This document shows positions 39,373 through 39,803 of a stretch of 39,803 nt of DNA, piece by piece. The position numbers and the translations under genes are program-made. Position 1 is the first letter of the stretch; the number at the start of each line of letters is the position of its first letter. Source of the stretch: Ignavibacteria bacterium (GTDB lineage: Bacteria; Bacteroidota; Ignavibacteria; UBA10030; SZUA-254). A model generated the notes under the pieces. It saw nothing but the letters and a program-made list of their open reading frames with translations, did not search any database and was not told the DNA's origin. The stretch covers positions 1-39,803 of the forward strand of contig QJVY01000028.1 of NCBI GenBank assembly GCA_003235555.1, read 5' to 3'.

Positions 39373-39381
39373 ATTATAACA
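39373..39381 (-). promoter_or_regulatory. Extended -10 promoter candidate for the DinB-family gene
   Basis: On the minus strand TGTTATAAT carries the TGn extension and a perfect TATAAT, but no good -35 is found 17 bases upstream. It would give a leader of about 100 bases before the ATG at 39268. Confidence 0.4.
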
Positions 39382-39450
39382 CCGTTACCGAAAAATCATT
39401 CCCGCCCGCCGAATGCCCGTCTTTCTCCGGCCTCCCGGCAGGGGATTTTC

Positions 39451-39479
39451 TTGCCTCGAATTTCAATTTTCCATATATT
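39451..39479 (+). promoter_or_regulatory. Promoter of the ActA-like cytochrome operon
   Basis: TTGCCT (39451-39456), a 17-base spacer, TATATT (39474-39479), within an AT-rich stretch. The leader to the ATG at 39592 would be about 105 bases. Confidence 0.5.
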
Positions 39480-39591
39480 TTCCCGGTTTCGGAAACGGTA
39501 AAACCTTCACGGATCCCCAATTCCAATCATCAGTTTCATCTTGTTCGATTCACATCAACCGACCCGCGCGGAGAAAGGTCCGGTCGCCTGA

Positions 39592-39803
39592 ATGGCGCAG
39601 ATCTTTCACCCCGGAATGAAGGTCGTCTCGAGGGCGTCGATCATCCTCTTCGTCATCGTCGTGACCGTCCTGGTCGTCGTGGGGGGCGCCATGTACCGTT
39701 CGGGGTACACCACGAACGTCGGAAACCCGCGGGAACAGAAGGTCCCCTTCAGCCACGAACACCACGTCAACGGTCTCGGCATCAGCTGCGCGTACTGCCA
39801 CAC
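39592..39803 (+). CDS. ActA-like multiheme cytochrome c of alternative complex III (3' end missing)
   Basis: The first 70 codons are visible and the gene runs off the window, which is why the ORF track lacks it. The N-terminus reads 'MAQIFHPGMKVVSRASII' followed by one membrane anchor ('IILFVIVVTVLVVVGGAMY'). Then comes 'VPFSHEHHVNGLGISCAYCHT', which contains the first CxxCH heme site. This order (MAQIF start, single helix, 'FSH..H...LGI.C.YCH') is what I know from ActA, the first subunit of alternative complex III, a quinol:cytochrome c oxidoreductase that replaces bc1 in many Bacteroidota. The start is chosen by the family N-terminus; ATG at 39616 is an alternative. Further act genes would be expected to the right. 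Confidence 0.82.
   Translation, partial: MAQIFHPGMKVVSRASIILFVIVVTVLVVVGGAMYRSGYTTNVGNPREQKVPFSHEHHVNGLGISCAYCH

Larger units (their letters stand above)
39269..39591. other. Intergenic region between the DinB-family gene and the cytochrome gene
   Basis: 323 bases, visibly more AT-rich than the genes. It holds an extended -10 candidate for the minus-strand DinB gene and a sigma-70-type promoter for the plus-strand cytochrome. Nothing resembling a gene, tRNA or riboswitch was seen; the 68-residue ORF at 39413-39619 looks like chance. Confidence 0.6.

Noticed and set aside
39413-39619. 68-residue ORF before the cytochrome gene
   Set aside because: It spans the predicted promoter and leader, has AT-rich non-coding composition and overlaps the cytochrome start in another frame.

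Overview
The window is GC-rich (about 60-65% by eye) and densely coded. The best guess is an uncultured member of the Ignavibacteria/Kryptonia side of the Bacteroidota-Chlorobi group. Three things point there: a type IX secretion (T9SS) C-terminal sorting domain of the 'SQNYPNPFNP...GTYFYRL...KKLMLLK' kind, an M16/M1/S41 set of exported peptidases, and at the right edge the start of an ActA-like multiheme cytochrome of alternative complex III. The best promoters look like classical -35/-10 sigma-70 sites (TTGNNN, 17 bp, TANNNT), not the -33/-7 type of Bacteroidia. This placement is inference; no rRNA or tRNA gene is visible.

Layout. 1-3180: the 3' end of an outer-membrane beta-propeller/beta-barrel protein, a PrsW-type intramembrane protease and an NTF2-like lipoprotein. 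3234-7409: purC, an active/inactive pair of M16 zinc peptidases and a DUF167 protein. 7548-10309: a secreted caspase-like T9SS substrate whose reading frame is broken near 8811, with its own promoter and a strong terminator. 10487-15604: rlmN (carrying a palindrome-bearing in-frame insertion), an M1 aminopeptidase with HEAT repeats, adk and a glycerophosphodiester phosphodiesterase. 15615-18877 (minus strand): a lipoprotein and a DUF6588-like outer-membrane protein, then a second unit made of an ECF sigma factor and a toast-rack envelope protein.

18964-21292: tmk and a CtpA-type S41 protease, translationally coupled. 21289-24950 (minus): two polytopic membrane proteins, one GT-C glycosyltransferase-like and one with TPR repeats. 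Divergent from them, 25149-32127 is a tightly coupled unit of murA, a GT2 glycosyltransferase, a TMTC-like GT-C/TPR membrane protein, a membrane-anchored HExxH peptidase with a TPR-like tail, and an exported TIM-barrel protein. This block looks like a cell-envelope glycan/glycoprotein island and is the best candidate for an undescribed system. 32246-37143: eno, a phosphohexomutase, an MFS transporter and an ATP-grasp ligase. 37140-38704 (minus): arsenic resistance (arsC, acr3). 38780-39268 (minus): a DinB-family protein. 39592-end: the start of the ActA-like cytochrome.

Genes are packed into operons with many ATGA or 1-4 base overlaps. Both tight convergent pairs (21289 and 37140) share a single CTAG as stop codon on both strands. 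No IS element, CRISPR array, tRNA or rRNA was seen. Most long minus-strand ORFs in the track are GC-rich shadows of the genes listed here.
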